From NCBI GenBank assembly GCA_050946835.1, contig JBMNVN010000006.1, positions 62,001 through 126,000 on the forward strand: 64,000 nucleotides of DNA, given 5' to 3'. Source of the stretch: UBA1447 sp002329225. Lineage in GTDB: Bacteria; Bacillota; Clostridia; Oscillospirales; Acutalibacteraceae. Positions 33,344-42,360 of the stretch are shown piece by piece; within the stretch, counting starts at the first letter, position 1, and every line of letters begins with the position of its first letter. A program made the position numbers and the translations under genes. Under the pieces are notes generated by a model. It worked only from the letters and a program-made list of their open reading frames with translations, did no database searches and was not told the DNA's origin.

Positions 33344-34276
33344 ATGGTTATTAAAGTAGAAAATTTAGTCAAAGAATTTAAAGAAATACGGGCATTGGAC
33401 TCATTTAACCTGGAATTAAAAGAAGGTGAAATTTTAGGTTTGATCGGGCCTAACGGTTCCGGCAAGACAACCCTGTTGCTGAGCATCCTGGGGATTTATT
33501 CCTTTGAAAAAGGAGACATCAAAGTATTCGGGCAAGAACTCAAACCGAACTCATATGACATCAAACGGAAAATCGGGTACATCCCTCAAGACCTGGCCTT
33601 GTTTGATGAATTGACCGTCTATGAAAACATTGATTACTTTTGCGGTTTGTACGTTCATGACACAAAGAAAAGAAAAGAACTCGTTAAAAAAGCCATTCAA
33701 TTTGTCGGTTTGGAGAAATTTGAGAAGTTTGTTCCGTCAAAGCTGTCGGGAGGACTGGCAAGACGTCTCAACATTGCCTGCGGAATTGCACATGAGCCGG
33801 AACTTATCTTTTTGGATGAACCGACGGTTGCCGTTGATGCACAAAGCAGAAACTTCATACTGGAAGGCATCAAAGAACTAAACCGGCAAGGTGCTTCCGT
33901 TATTTACACATCACATTATCTTGACGAAGTTGAAGACCTGTGTGACCGTATTGCCATAATTGATCAGGGACGAAACATCATCACCGGAACAAACGAAGAG
34001 CTGAGAGATTCAATTATAACAACCGAAATTATTAAATTTACCCTTTTGGAAGAAAACGCGGATATTTTAAAAGATTTAAGAAATCTGTCCCATGTAATTG
34101 ACGTTACAATCAAGAACTCGGAGTATACCGTAAAGTTTGACAACCCTAACACTAATATCGGCGATATCGTTGAATTTATAAAAGATAAAGGCTTGACCTA
34201 TTTAAAACTCTATACTGATGTCCCGAGTTTAACCGATGTATTTATTGAATTGACCGGCAAGGAGTTGAGGGACTGA
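33344..34276 (+). CDS. ABC-2 transporter ATP-binding protein (LnrL-like)
   Basis: 310 residues, ATG after GGGAGGTGG. Walker A GPNGSGKTT near residue 41, Q-loop in YIPQDLALFDELTVYEN, signature LSGGLARRL (slightly changed from LSGGQ), Walker B LIFLDEPTVAVD and the switch histidine in YTSHYLDE. Residues beyond 220 form the C-terminal extension usual in drug or lipid exporters. It energises the two permeases encoded next; the stop overlaps the next ATG by one base. Divergent from a DesK/NarL pair, it most resembles linearmycin-type resistance exporters. The actual substrate is not known. Confidence 0.9.
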   Translation: MVIKVENLVKEFKEIRALDSFNLELKEGEILGLIGPNGSGKTTLLLSILGIYSFEKGDIKVFGQELKPNSYDIKRKIGYIPQDLALFDELTVYENIDYFCGLYVHDTKKRKELVKKAIQFVGLEKFEKFVPSKLSGGLARRLNIACGIAHEPELIFLDEPTVAVDAQSRNFILEGIKELNRQGASVIYTSHYLDEVEDLCDRIAIIDQGRNIITGTNEELRDSIITTEIIKFTLLEENADILKDLRNLSHVIDVTIKNSEYTVKFDNPNTNIGDIVEFIKDKGLTYLKLYTDVPSLTDVFIELTGKELRD

Positions 34277-35376
34277 TGATGCGAATCCTTACTTACATTA
34301 AGTATGAATTAAAAGTTTTTTTAGGCAACTACTCCAACATGTTTTGGATGATCGCATTTCCGATTTTACTTTTAACAATCCTTACCGTTGCATTCTCCAA
34401 TTTAAGATTCCAGGAGTTCAAATTGGAAAAGGCGTCTATTGCGTATCACGAAGAAGCCTTTATGCCGCTTTATTTTGTGGAAGCGCCAAAAGAGTTGCCG
34501 AATATGGAAACACTTGATAAATCAAGCATGGAAAACTCTTTGTTTAAAGGCAGAGCCATGACAAAAAATCAAGCGCTTGACGCTCTCAAAAAAGATGAAA
34601 TAGACGCATATGTAGACAAAGATTTAAGTCTGGTAATCAGTAAAAACGGCATTAGTCAAATAATGATGGATGAAATTATAACTGCAACCAAACAAATTAA
34701 ATCATTAAATCTGCCATTAACGGCCTTTGATTTTAACAGAAACTATGTGGAAAACAGTGGCCAAAAATACAGCCCTATTGATGTCATATTTTATTCTCTT
34801 TTTTCGATGATCAGTCTGTATGGCGCTTATCTTTCAGGAAGTATCGGCAATCGGTTAATTGTAAGAGGACAAGCGGTCGCCTTGAGAAACGCTGTAACAT
34901 CAACGTCCAAGTTACGGCAAGTTCTGATCAGTGTTGCGGCCGGTATTTTATGGTTGTTGTTAATGATTTCAACAATAATTATTTATACCGCCTTTATACT
35001 AAAACAGAATTTCTTTTCACCGGATATTAAAAACATCCCGCTCGTTCTATCCGCTTTAATTTTTGGAATTGCGTGGGGGCTATTTTTAGGAACTGTGATT
35101 AAAAAAGAATCACTGCAAACAACGGCAATTATTATTTCACTTTTGCTTATGTCAGGGCTTAGCGGATTATTCAGTCATGATATTCGCCTTTTAATTCAGC
35201 GCTCTTTTCCGCTTCTTTTAAAAATGAATCCCGTTGCAAAGATTACCGATGAGTTAATTAAAGTGAATATGCTGGGGAATTATTCAACGCTGAATACGAC
35301 AATTATGCTATTGCTCGGTTACAGTATTGTTCTTATCGGTATTTCTATTCTTCATATAAGGAGAAAAAAGGCATGA
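34276..35376 (+). CDS. ABC-2 type permease (LnrM-like)
   Basis: 366 residues starting at tandem ATG codons that overlap the preceding stop. One N-terminal membrane segment (MFWMIAFPILLLTILTVAF) is followed by an extracytoplasmic domain of about 130 residues and five further membrane segments near the C-terminus (VIFYSLFSMISLYGAYL, SVAAGILWLLLMISTIIIYTAF, IPLVLSALIFGIAWGLFLG, TTAIIISLLLMSGLSGLF, TIMLLLGYSIVLIGISIL), the 1+5 layout of ABC-2 exporters. It should pair with the other permease as a heterodimer. Confidence 0.85.
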   Translation: MMRILTYIKYELKVFLGNYSNMFWMIAFPILLLTILTVAFSNLRFQEFKLEKASIAYHEEAFMPLYFVEAPKELPNMETLDKSSMENSLFKGRAMTKNQALDALKKDEIDAYVDKDLSLVISKNGISQIMMDEIITATKQIKSLNLPLTAFDFNRNYVENSGQKYSPIDVIFYSLFSMISLYGAYLSGSIGNRLIVRGQAVALRNAVTSTSKLRQVLISVAAGILWLLLMISTIIIYTAFILKQNFFSPDIKNIPLVLSALIFGIAWGLFLGTVIKKESLQTTAIIISLLLMSGLSGLFSHDIRLLIQRSFPLLLKMNPVAKITDELIKVNMLGNYSTLNTTIMLLLGYSIVLIGISILHIRRKKA

Positions 35377-36485
35377 ACACACTTTATTATTTTATTAAAA
35401 TAGCTAAGAAAAATAAAATTATGCTTATTGCATATGCCGCAATCATCATTGTTTTAACTACCTTAATCAGCGGTTCATATGAAGATAAGTATTCAAAAGA
35501 CGTACTGAATGTAGGAATTATAAAAAAAGAAGAAAGTCAATTCGGGAATTCATTAATCGAGTATTTAGATAAGGAAAACAATGTCTACTATTATGATTCT
35601 CAAGAATCGGCAGAACTGGACCTTTACACCGGTTTTATTGACGGAGTTGTCGAAATTCCGGCTGATTCGGAAAAAATACTCTTAGAGACAAATGCTTCAC
35701 CGTTAAAAACATTTACGGATATTACAAATAGTCAAAGTATATTTCTGCAAAGAATCGTAGATAAGTATCCGCTTTATTACAAGGCAATGATAAATGCCGG
35801 TCAATTGGATTTACAAAAGCTGTCAACTGCTCTGAATGAGAAAGCTGAGGTTCACTTTTCCGTAAATCAAAATATTACGGAAAAGAGATTCAACGGGTTT
35901 GCAGGTGTCTACGGCTTTGTTATCATGATGATTCTGATAAAATTATTAGGTAATCTAAACATCAGCTTCAACAAGAAAAACATTCAAATTCGAAATCAGA
36001 TTTCTCCCAAAAGCAACTACCGTTTAAAAGGAGAAATAATTCTGAGTCAAATAATAATTGCCGTTCTTGCTTTTCTTATTGTTACGGGATTTATCTTATT
36101 TTTTATCATACCGGGAATGTTGAAATCTCGAAGTTTAGTGTACTATTTATTGTTCCTCTTCATATGGACGATGGTTGTTGCTTTGTTTTCCGGTTTAATT
36201 AACCAAATATCCAAAACAAAATCTCTCAACGACATTATCGGCAATACGCTTCCGCTAATAATTACGTTTTTGTCCGGGTCTGCGATACCGATTGAATTTA
36301 TGCCAGATTTTTTTCAAAACATCGCCAAATTCAGTCCGCTATTCTACTATAACAACGGTATTACTAAATTATCTGAATTCAACTTCAATATTGGCGGCGA
36401 GTTGTTAATCATAGGTGCTTTCGGCATTGCTTTCTTTCTGACATCGCTTTTTTTAAGTAAAGAACGAAAAACTCAAACAATTTAA
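35373..36485 (+). CDS. ABC-2 type permease (LnrN-like)
   Basis: 370 residues, ATGA overlap with the previous gene. Same plan as its partner: one membrane helix (KIMLIAYAAIIIVLTTLISG), a large external domain (DVLNVGIIKKEES..ALNEKAEVHFSVNQN) and five C-terminal helices. The sequence is diverged from the first permease, which fits a heterodimeric exporter. It is the last gene of the operon and is followed by a terminator. Confidence 0.85.
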   Translation: MNTLYYFIKIAKKNKIMLIAYAAIIIVLTTLISGSYEDKYSKDVLNVGIIKKEESQFGNSLIEYLDKENNVYYYDSQESAELDLYTGFIDGVVEIPADSEKILLETNASPLKTFTDITNSQSIFLQRIVDKYPLYYKAMINAGQLDLQKLSTALNEKAEVHFSVNQNITEKRFNGFAGVYGFVIMMILIKLLGNLNISFNKKNIQIRNQISPKSNYRLKGEIILSQIIIAVLAFLIVTGFILFFIIPGMLKSRSLVYYLLFLFIWTMVVALFSGLINQISKTKSLNDIIGNTLPLIITFLSGSAIPIEFMPDFFQNIAKFSPLFYYNNGITKLSEFNFNIGGELLIIGAFGIAFFLTSLFLSKERKTQTI

Positions 36486-36506
36486 ACAGAAACGCTTTAA
36501 TCGATA

Positions 36507-36543
36507 AATAGCTGCCTTTAAAGGGTAGCTATTTTATTTTTTT
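36507..36543 (+). terminator. terminator of the ABC-2 operon
   Basis: AGCT.CC-TTTAAA-GG.AGCT stem followed by ATTTTATTTTTTT. Confidence 0.65.
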
Positions 36544-36768
36544 CAGTATATTTTTGTGAGCAAAAGAACACGCACAGTATTTTCCTGTAATCAGCAAAAA
36601 CATCGACATTTCTCTGAAAAAGCGGTAATATATTGAATATAGTGTGTGATAAATTTATGGAAAGTCGTTTAATCTTTATCCGCCAGAGCGGACTCCCGCA
36701 AGGTAAGCGCATCATCGCAGTCGTTTTTTTTAATCCGACATGCAGTTTTCTGACAGGATGGAAAAGAT

Positions 36769-37755
36769 ATGAAAAAAGCTTTGACGATTATTATAGGAGT
36801 GATTATCGTGATTTTCAGTTGTTTCGGTTGTTTTCGTGACAAGGGCGATTCCTTTGGCATCAAAGGAAGGGACGGAATAGGAGATAAGGGCAAACCAAAC
36901 AGCGGCAAGCTGGTTGAATTCAGTTACTCCTATATCGGAAACATAGGCGGCGGAAGTTATACGTATGAAATCAGGGATAACAAGTTCTCTTACGAACTGA
37001 TGGGACACGATGAATATGAAGGAATGACCGTCACTGCGGACGAAGGGCTGCTTGACAAAATTAAGGATTTATATATTGAGGCTGAAAGCTATAAGTGGAA
37101 CGGTTACTCAAAATCTGCCACCAAGGTATTGGACGGCAACGGATTTTCCGTATATTTCCGCTTTGAAGACGGACAAACCTGCTCAGCGTCCGGAAGTAAT
37201 TGCACTCCAAAAAACTACGGTCAATTCTCCGCCGGAATGGAAGAATTATTAAAGCCTCTGGCGGATGATATCGTTGAACGGGCAAAGCAAAAGAAGATTG
37301 CCGAAGGTTTCCCCGGAAAAATCGACAGCATTTTGTTCAATTTTGTTCAAAAAGGTAATTCCGGAGATGATAAACACAAATTCCATATTTACATCACAGA
37401 CAATGCGGAACAAAATAATCTTGATATTGATATTCACAGTGTGAGCGGAGAGTTTTTTCCGGAGGGCGATTTAAGATATTTCGGACACCTCGACAGGAAA
37501 TACATTGATTTCAGCAAACTTGAAGAACTGATAGAAAAATATCAGCTTGTGAATTGGTATGACTACGATGTTGCCGCCGAGGATTATAACAATGCGGAAT
37601 GGTTTCAGATAGCAATCGGATTTGACGACGATAAACGTCTGAGCGCTATGGGAACTGAAAAGCCGGAAAATTATGATGCATTCAGGCAGGAATTCCTGTC
37701 ATACATGGTTCAATTTGCCGACAGCATCAAAGATGTATACAAACCGTATAGTTAA
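36769..37755 (+). CDS. lipoprotein of unknown function, copy 1
   Basis: 328 residues. Residues 1-20 are a lipoprotein signal with lipobox CFGC near cysteine 21. The body has two similar-looking alpha/beta halves with GLLDKIKDLYIEAESYKWNGYS, a short DGNGFSVYFRFEDGQ strand pair and, later, IDFSKLEELIEKYQLVNWYDYD. I know of no named family. The gene right downstream encodes a related lipoprotein (shared features: L..K..LY.., YFR/YFK.., dG.s.yF), so the pair probably came from duplication. 36544-36768 upstream holds no other gene. Confidence 0.7.
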   Translation: MKKALTIIIGVIIVIFSCFGCFRDKGDSFGIKGRDGIGDKGKPNSGKLVEFSYSYIGNIGGGSYTYEIRDNKFSYELMGHDEYEGMTVTADEGLLDKIKDLYIEAESYKWNGYSKSATKVLDGNGFSVYFRFEDGQTCSASGSNCTPKNYGQFSAGMEELLKPLADDIVERAKQKKIAEGFPGKIDSILFNFVQKGNSGDDKHKFHIYITDNAEQNNLDIDIHSVSGEFFPEGDLRYFGHLDRKYIDFSKLEELIEKYQLVNWYDYDVAAEDYNNAEWFQIAIGFDDDKRLSAMGTEKPENYDAFRQEFLSYMVQFADSIKDVYKPYS

Positions 37756-37838
37756 AAAACTTGACCGTCAGTTTTTACCGCAAAATTTTAGAGGTGTGAC
37801 ATGAACCGATTTATAAAATTTCGGTAATAATTATTCTT

Positions 37839-38765
37839 ATGCCGGCACTTAATGCTTGTACAAATAACGGAGGGAACATTATGAAAACAGACCCGGATAT
37901 TCTGTGCGGAGGAAGAGTTGACAGGGGTTTTGACGCTCCGAAAGTTATTCAATCAAAGGATTTAACGGCTTTAGACACCGAATTTTTTTACACGGAAAAA
38001 TACGGAGACCGCGGTTACGCCTGCCTCCGTATTAAACTTGAACGTGACGAAAAAAATGAACTTATCCTGAGTGAAGAAAACCGCTACAACGTCAGCACAA
38101 AGGTCGGTAATGAAGTGCTCAGCGGCGCTCAGGAGCTTATTGATAAATTTAAGTTGTCCGGGCTTAACGGGACGGACGAATATACATCGGGGCTCCCCTA
38201 CCCATATTCGCCCATGTATTTTAAAGCCCGATATGCGAGCGGAGAAAGCATATATTTTTATGTGGACGGCAACCCGCAAGAACCTTGGTGCAACGAGCTT
38301 GCGGAATATTTTTTAAACGTTTTTGAAGAATACGGTGAAACTTCGGTTTTGCCAAAAAGAGAGAGCGTTCAAATAGTCGGATTTGACATTGAATATTTTG
38401 ACGGCGCCGTAAACCACGCATACGGCAATATAATGACGCAGAACAATGAAGTGAAATTACTAAAAAGAAAGTATGATTATAATACTAATGAAAGCGTACA
38501 TGAAGAATATATTGAAGTTCCCGAAAACTGCTACAGCGAACTGGAAATCTATTTAAAGGGATTGAAGGCTTATACTCTTATAAACGGCATAAGCGACGGT
38601 CTTTTCGGAGCAAAAACTCCCGGAATTAAAAAATTTGATATATGCATTTGGCATGCCGACCGCTCACAGGATTTTGGAAGCTTTGAGGGGGAAGAAATCA
38701 CACCGGATATGCTTGAAAAAATCCGGGGAATTATAAAATTTGTCGATAAATATTTTGAAAGCTAA
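37839..38765 (+). CDS. lipoprotein of unknown function, copy 2, signal peptide frameshifted
   Basis: The open frame starts at ATG 37839, or at ATG 37881 behind GGAGGG. But 38 bases upstream, ATG 37801 with GAGGTG reads MNRFIK and then hits TAA. One extra A in the AAAA run at 37815-37818 would join it in frame, giving MNRFIKISVIIILMPALNAC, a textbook lipoprotein signal with lipobox LNAC. So as written the lipoprotein signal is split and the product would stay in the cytoplasm, unless the missing base is an error. The body (QELIDKFKLSGLNG, FKARYASGESIYFYVDGN, ELEIYLKGLKAYTLINGI) resembles the previous gene. Function unknown. Confidence 0.65.
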   Translation: MPALNACTNNGGNIMKTDPDILCGGRVDRGFDAPKVIQSKDLTALDTEFFYTEKYGDRGYACLRIKLERDEKNELILSEENRYNVSTKVGNEVLSGAQELIDKFKLSGLNGTDEYTSGLPYPYSPMYFKARYASGESIYFYVDGNPQEPWCNELAEYFLNVFEEYGETSVLPKRESVQIVGFDIEYFDGAVNHAYGNIMTQNNEVKLLKRKYDYNTNESVHEEYIEVPENCYSELEIYLKGLKAYTLINGISDGLFGAKTPGIKKFDICIWHADRSQDFGSFEGEEITPDMLEKIRGIIKFVDKYFES

Positions 38766-38851
38766 AATCAGAGCGTGCAGGTGTTTTCCTCTGTGCAGGC
38801 AAGGATGAAAAAGTTTTTAAGTACTATAAGATAAAACAAGGGAGACAAAAA

Positions 38852-40312
38852 ATGGCCGATTTGAGAAAATTAATATTATTGCATTCCAACGATTTACACG
38901 GTGACTTTCTTGCCGAAGAGGTGGACGCAAACCTTTTGGGCGGAATATCTATGCTATCAGGTTATGTACATAAGGTTCGGCAGGAATCGGAAAATGCCCT
39001 TTACTGTATTGCAGGCGATATGCTGCAAGGCTCCATAATCGACAGCGAGTTTAAGGGTTTGTCAACTATAGAGATAATGAATCTGCTCAACCCCGATGTG
39101 GCTTCCATCGGCAACCACGAGGTTGATTACGGTCTGGCACATCTTCTTTTTCTTGAGCGCTGTGCTCGCTTCCCCATCGTTTGCGCCAATCTTTTTATAA
39201 AAAACCCTTATACTCGCCTCTTCCAACCTCATGTGATTTTAGAAAAAGCCGGTATGCGAATAATGTTCATCGGCATCATTACCTCTGAAATTATGCACGG
39301 AATGAGCAAGGACCTTTTGGGCGGCTTCGTGGGTGTGGAAGATGCGGCGCGCGAGGTCGGACAAATCTGCAACGCTTGGCGCACTACGGATATCGACCTG
39401 ACGGTGCTCCTTACTCACATCGGCTTTGAGGAGGATAAAAAGCTGGCTCAGCTTTTAGACCCGGACTGGGGCGTGGATTTGATAATCGGCGGCCACTCGC
39501 ACACAATTCTCGAAAAACCGGAGCTTGTGAACGGGATCCTTATTGCTCAAGCCGGTGTAGGTACGGACCAAATAGGCCGTTTTGACCTGACTATCGATAT
39601 GGATTCCAATTCCATTGCCTCCTATGAGTGGGAGCTCATTCCTATAGACGACAAGGACTGCCCGCACGATGAAGAGATAGTGGAGGCTATTCAAAGATTC
39701 AAAAAGGAAACAGATAAAAAATATAATCGGATTATCTGCAATTTTGCCCGTCCTCTTACTCACCCGAACCGTTACCGGGAGACGGAGCTGGGGAACCTCC
39801 TGAGCGAGATATTGCGGGCCGGGCTGGAAGTTGACATTGCACTTTTAGGTTCAGGGGCCATTCGTAAAGAGAGCGTACCCGCAGTACTCACTTATGGGGA
39901 ACTGATGGAGCTTTTCCCGTATGACGGCAAAATGTTCAGGGTGAAAGCAACAGGGGCTCAGTTCAAAAAGATGGTCAGGTACACCCTGCGTGATGAGATG
40001 CTGCAAGGCGGCCACACTGAATTTTTTCAGTATTCCAAAGATTTAAGAATCACATTCGACAAGGCAACAAAAAGTTTTACCCGCTTTGATTTCAAAGGCG
40101 AGCCTATGCAGGATGACGCGGTTTTCAGTATTGCTATCCAGGAATACTATCTGGATAATTTTGAATACTGTTTCGGCTTCCCTGTGGAAGAAATAGCTGT
40201 AAACGGCAAGCAGAGGGTGCTTACGACTTCAATCCATGATGTTTTTCTTGAGCACTTACCCCTGTTGCAAAATTGTGATCAGAAAGTTGAAGGCAGATTG
40301 ACGATTGTATGA
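38852..40312 (+). CDS. 5'-nucleotidase/metallophosphatase family protein
   Basis: 486 residues, ATG after AAGGGAGAC. The N-terminal calcineurin-like domain has LLHSNDLHGDF, IAGDMLQGS, SIGNHEVDYG, LLTHIGFEED and GGHSHT, the metal-binding set of UshA-type nucleotidases. The C-terminal domain (NLLSEILRAGLEVDIALLGSGAIR, LTYGELMELFPYDG) is the substrate-binding half. No signal peptide is present, unlike secreted UshA, so it is probably cytoplasmic and acts on nucleotides or nucleotide sugars. Monocistronic by position. Confidence 0.88.
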   Translation: MADLRKLILLHSNDLHGDFLAEEVDANLLGGISMLSGYVHKVRQESENALYCIAGDMLQGSIIDSEFKGLSTIEIMNLLNPDVASIGNHEVDYGLAHLLFLERCARFPIVCANLFIKNPYTRLFQPHVILEKAGMRIMFIGIITSEIMHGMSKDLLGGFVGVEDAAREVGQICNAWRTTDIDLTVLLTHIGFEEDKKLAQLLDPDWGVDLIIGGHSHTILEKPELVNGILIAQAGVGTDQIGRFDLTIDMDSNSIASYEWELIPIDDKDCPHDEEIVEAIQRFKKETDKKYNRIICNFARPLTHPNRYRETELGNLLSEILRAGLEVDIALLGSGAIRKESVPAVLTYGELMELFPYDGKMFRVKATGAQFKKMVRYTLRDEMLQGGHTEFFQYSKDLRITFDKATKSFTRFDFKGEPMQDDAVFSIAIQEYYLDNFEYCFGFPVEEIAVNGKQRVLTTSIHDVFLEHLPLLQNCDQKVEGRLTIV

Positions 40313-40355
40313 ATCATTATGATTATAATTTTTAGAACTGAAGAAAGGTAAAAAC

Positions 40356-40415
40356 ATGGGAACAATTACTTTATTAGATGAAACTACAAAATACCCTTTA
40401 ACTTTATATATTTGA
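40356..40415 (+). pseudogene. possible thyX (FAD-dependent thymidylate synthase) N-terminal relic
   Basis: ATG after GAAAGGT opens a 19-codon frame, MGTITLLDETTKYPLTLYI. It resembles the opening residues I recall for clostridial ThyX proteins (MGTITLL..TTKNPI.L). The rest of the gene is absent: 40416-40643 shows no continuation in any frame. Probably a deletion scar. Low to moderate confidence because the match is short. Confidence 0.4.
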
Positions 40416-40643
40416 TGAATTGCCTGTTCAAAAAACTGAATGGTCTTGCTTTTTCATCTGCGTAGTATTTGTAAAAATTAAATTCGCAGTATGTACCTTC
40501 CCTGAAAAATATATTATAATGAATACATTACTAAAAAATGTGTAAATCCACAAAAAACAGTAATGTTTTTTCGTTTATGCAATAATCCGCCGACTTACAA
40601 TTACTAATTTCTGTGTCTTTACGCAAAATTAAGGAGCCATACA

Positions 40644-41897
40644 ATGATAATAAAAAGAGATAGCTATCTTGATAAATTAAAAATCAGAATGAATAACGGA
40701 ATGATTAAGGTTATTACCGGTATCAGAAGGTCGGGAAAGTCATTTCTTTTATTCGAACTGTTTAAGAATTATTTATCAAATAGCGGCGTGGATGATGAGC
40801 ATATTATTGAAATTGCCTTGGACGGAATCGATTCCGCAGAAATGCGAGACCCGAACACATGCTATCGGTATATAAAGTCCACAATTAAAGATGATAAAAT
40901 GTACTATGTATTTCTCGATGAAGTTCAGTTTATGCCGCACTTTGAAGAAGTTCTAAACAGCCTTCTTCACATAAAAAATATAGATGTATACGTTACAGGG
41001 AGCAATTCAAAATTTTTATCAAGCGACATAGTCACTGAATTTCGAGGCAGGGGTGATGAACTCAGAGTATATCCCCTGACTTTTGCCGAGTTTTTTTCTG
41101 TTTATAAGGGCGAATACAATGATGCTTGGGAAGAATATATGGCATACGGCGGACTTCCGCAAGCTGTTTTGTTGCCGACTGAAGTTCAAAAGATTGATTA
41201 CTTAAAGAACATTTTTTCAAACGTGTATTTGAAAGATGTAATCGAAAGAAACAGGATTCAAAACATCGATGAAATCGGAACTTTAGTGGACGTGTTAGCT
41301 TCAGCCATCGGCTCTCTTACAAATCCAAGCAGGATTTCAAATACTTTTAAAAGCACATTAGCTGTCACTTACAGCAATAAAACTATATCTCAGCACATAG
41401 ATTACCTGGAAGATGTTTTTTTAATTTCAAAAGCAAGGCGCTTTGATATAAAGGGCAGGAAAAATATCGGTGCAAATTTAAAATATTATTTTACTGATGT
41501 AGGCCTAAGAAACGCAAGGTTGAATTTCAGAGAACAGGAAGCTACTCATATTATAGAAAATATAGTTTATAACGAATTACTTGCTCGAAATTATAATGTT
41601 GATGTGGGAATAGTGGATGTATTTTCTAAAAATGCCGAAGGAAAGAGCATTCGAAAAAATTTAGAAGTTGATTTTGTAGTGAATCAGGGAAGTAATCGAT
41701 ATTATATTCAGGTCGCTTATGACATTAATTCTGAAGAAAAACAAAAACAGGAATTTAACTCTTTTAGAAACATTGCCGACTCATTTAAAAAAATACTTAT
41801 AGTAAACGGGACTTCAAAGCCTTGGAGAAATAATGAGGGTTTTTTAATAATGGGGATGAAGCACTTTCTACTGAATGAAAACAGTCTGGATTTTTAA
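40644..41897 (+). CDS. AAA-family ATPase with DUF4143 domain
   Basis: 417 residues, ATG after AAGGAG. Walker A GIRRSGKSFLL near residue 27, Walker B MYYVFLDEVQF, sensor VTGSNSKFLSS, and the characteristic RGRGDELRVYPLTFAEFF. The C-terminal DUF4143 part (NIVYNELLARNYNVDVG, KNLEVDFVVNQG.NRYYIQVAYDI) carries the PD-(D/E)XK-like E-VDF-Q pattern seen in this family. These proteins are widespread in anaerobes and often mobile; their function is not established. No partner gene is visible. 41898-42081 downstream contains only a short frame (below). Confidence 0.85.
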   Translation: MIIKRDSYLDKLKIRMNNGMIKVITGIRRSGKSFLLFELFKNYLSNSGVDDEHIIEIALDGIDSAEMRDPNTCYRYIKSTIKDDKMYYVFLDEVQFMPHFEEVLNSLLHIKNIDVYVTGSNSKFLSSDIVTEFRGRGDELRVYPLTFAEFFSVYKGEYNDAWEEYMAYGGLPQAVLLPTEVQKIDYLKNIFSNVYLKDVIERNRIQNIDEIGTLVDVLASAIGSLTNPSRISNTFKSTLAVTYSNKTISQHIDYLEDVFLISKARRFDIKGRKNIGANLKYYFTDVGLRNARLNFREQEATHIIENIVYNELLARNYNVDVGIVDVFSKNAEGKSIRKNLEVDFVVNQGSNRYYIQVAYDINSEEKQKQEFNSFRNIADSFKKILIVNGTSKPWRNNEGFLIMGMKHFLLNENSLDF

Positions 41898-41967
41898 TAA
41901 GCTATGGAAAACTCGGTATTTTTATTGACATCACCATACGACTCGGGATTATGTGTTCAGATGATGC

Positions 41968-42042
41968 AGCTCTTATGATGATGAGCTTCATACACGGGAA
42001 CAAATGGTTTTTTTAGATAATTGGATAAAAGAAAATATTTAG
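41968..42042 (+). other. possible C-terminal gene remnant
   Basis: A 24-codon frame ending SYDDELHTREQMVFLDNWIKENI has no start codon or upstream continuation. It looks like the tail of an enzyme but is too short to assign. Nothing else is seen in 41898-42081. Confidence 0.2.
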
Positions 42043-42081
42043 TGTCTTAAAGATAGAATTTGCAAATTGGGAGGTCTTATT

Positions 42082-42219
42082 ATGCATGCATTAGTCTGTC
42101 AGGGAAAAGGGAAATACTATGTTTCTGCCGTATTCGGATACTTCAAAGATATTACAGCAACAGACAATTACTGCTCTCGGTATAATGTGCGAAAAATGCA
42201 TGCAAAAATGCAAAAATAA
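42082..42219 (+). CDS. small unassigned protein (45 aa)
   Basis: ATG at 42082 seven bases after GGGAGG. The product begins MHALVCQGKGKYYVSAVFGYF and ends YNVRKMHAKMQK. It is short, cysteine-containing and basic at the end. No family recognised. It stops three bases before the first half-site of the PadR-type operator region, so its transcription runs into the next promoter. Confidence 0.45.
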   Translation: MHALVCQGKGKYYVSAVFGYFKDITATDNYCSRYNVRKMHAKMQK

Positions 42220-42225
42220 GCGTTG

Positions 42226-42287
42226 ACATATCTAGTTGACATATCTATTAGATATGTTATAATTCTATACATATCTGATAGATATAT
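42226..42287 (+). promoter_or_regulatory. promoter with two PadR-type palindromic operators
   Basis: TTGACA (42236-42241), 16-bp spacer, TATAAT (42258-42263). The palindrome ACATATCTATTAGATATGT (42239-42257) fills the spacer; a second, slightly imperfect one (ACATATCTGATAGATATAT, 42269-42287) covers the start site with centres 30 bp apart. A further half-site ACATATCTA is at 42226-42234. The placement suits repression, most likely by the PadR protein encoded at the end of this operon. Confidence 0.75.
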
Positions 42288-42360
42288 TGTCACGGTTCTC
42301 CCCGGAACGGGCGGGAATTGCACGGCAACACAAAAGAATCAAAAGAATTGAGGGAATTAT

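Noticed and set aside
42223..42228. A second TTGACA as -35 box of the serine-hydrolase promoter
   Set aside because: It is 29 bp from TATAAT; the copy at 42236 has acceptable 16-bp spacing. The first probably arises from the repeated operator half-site.
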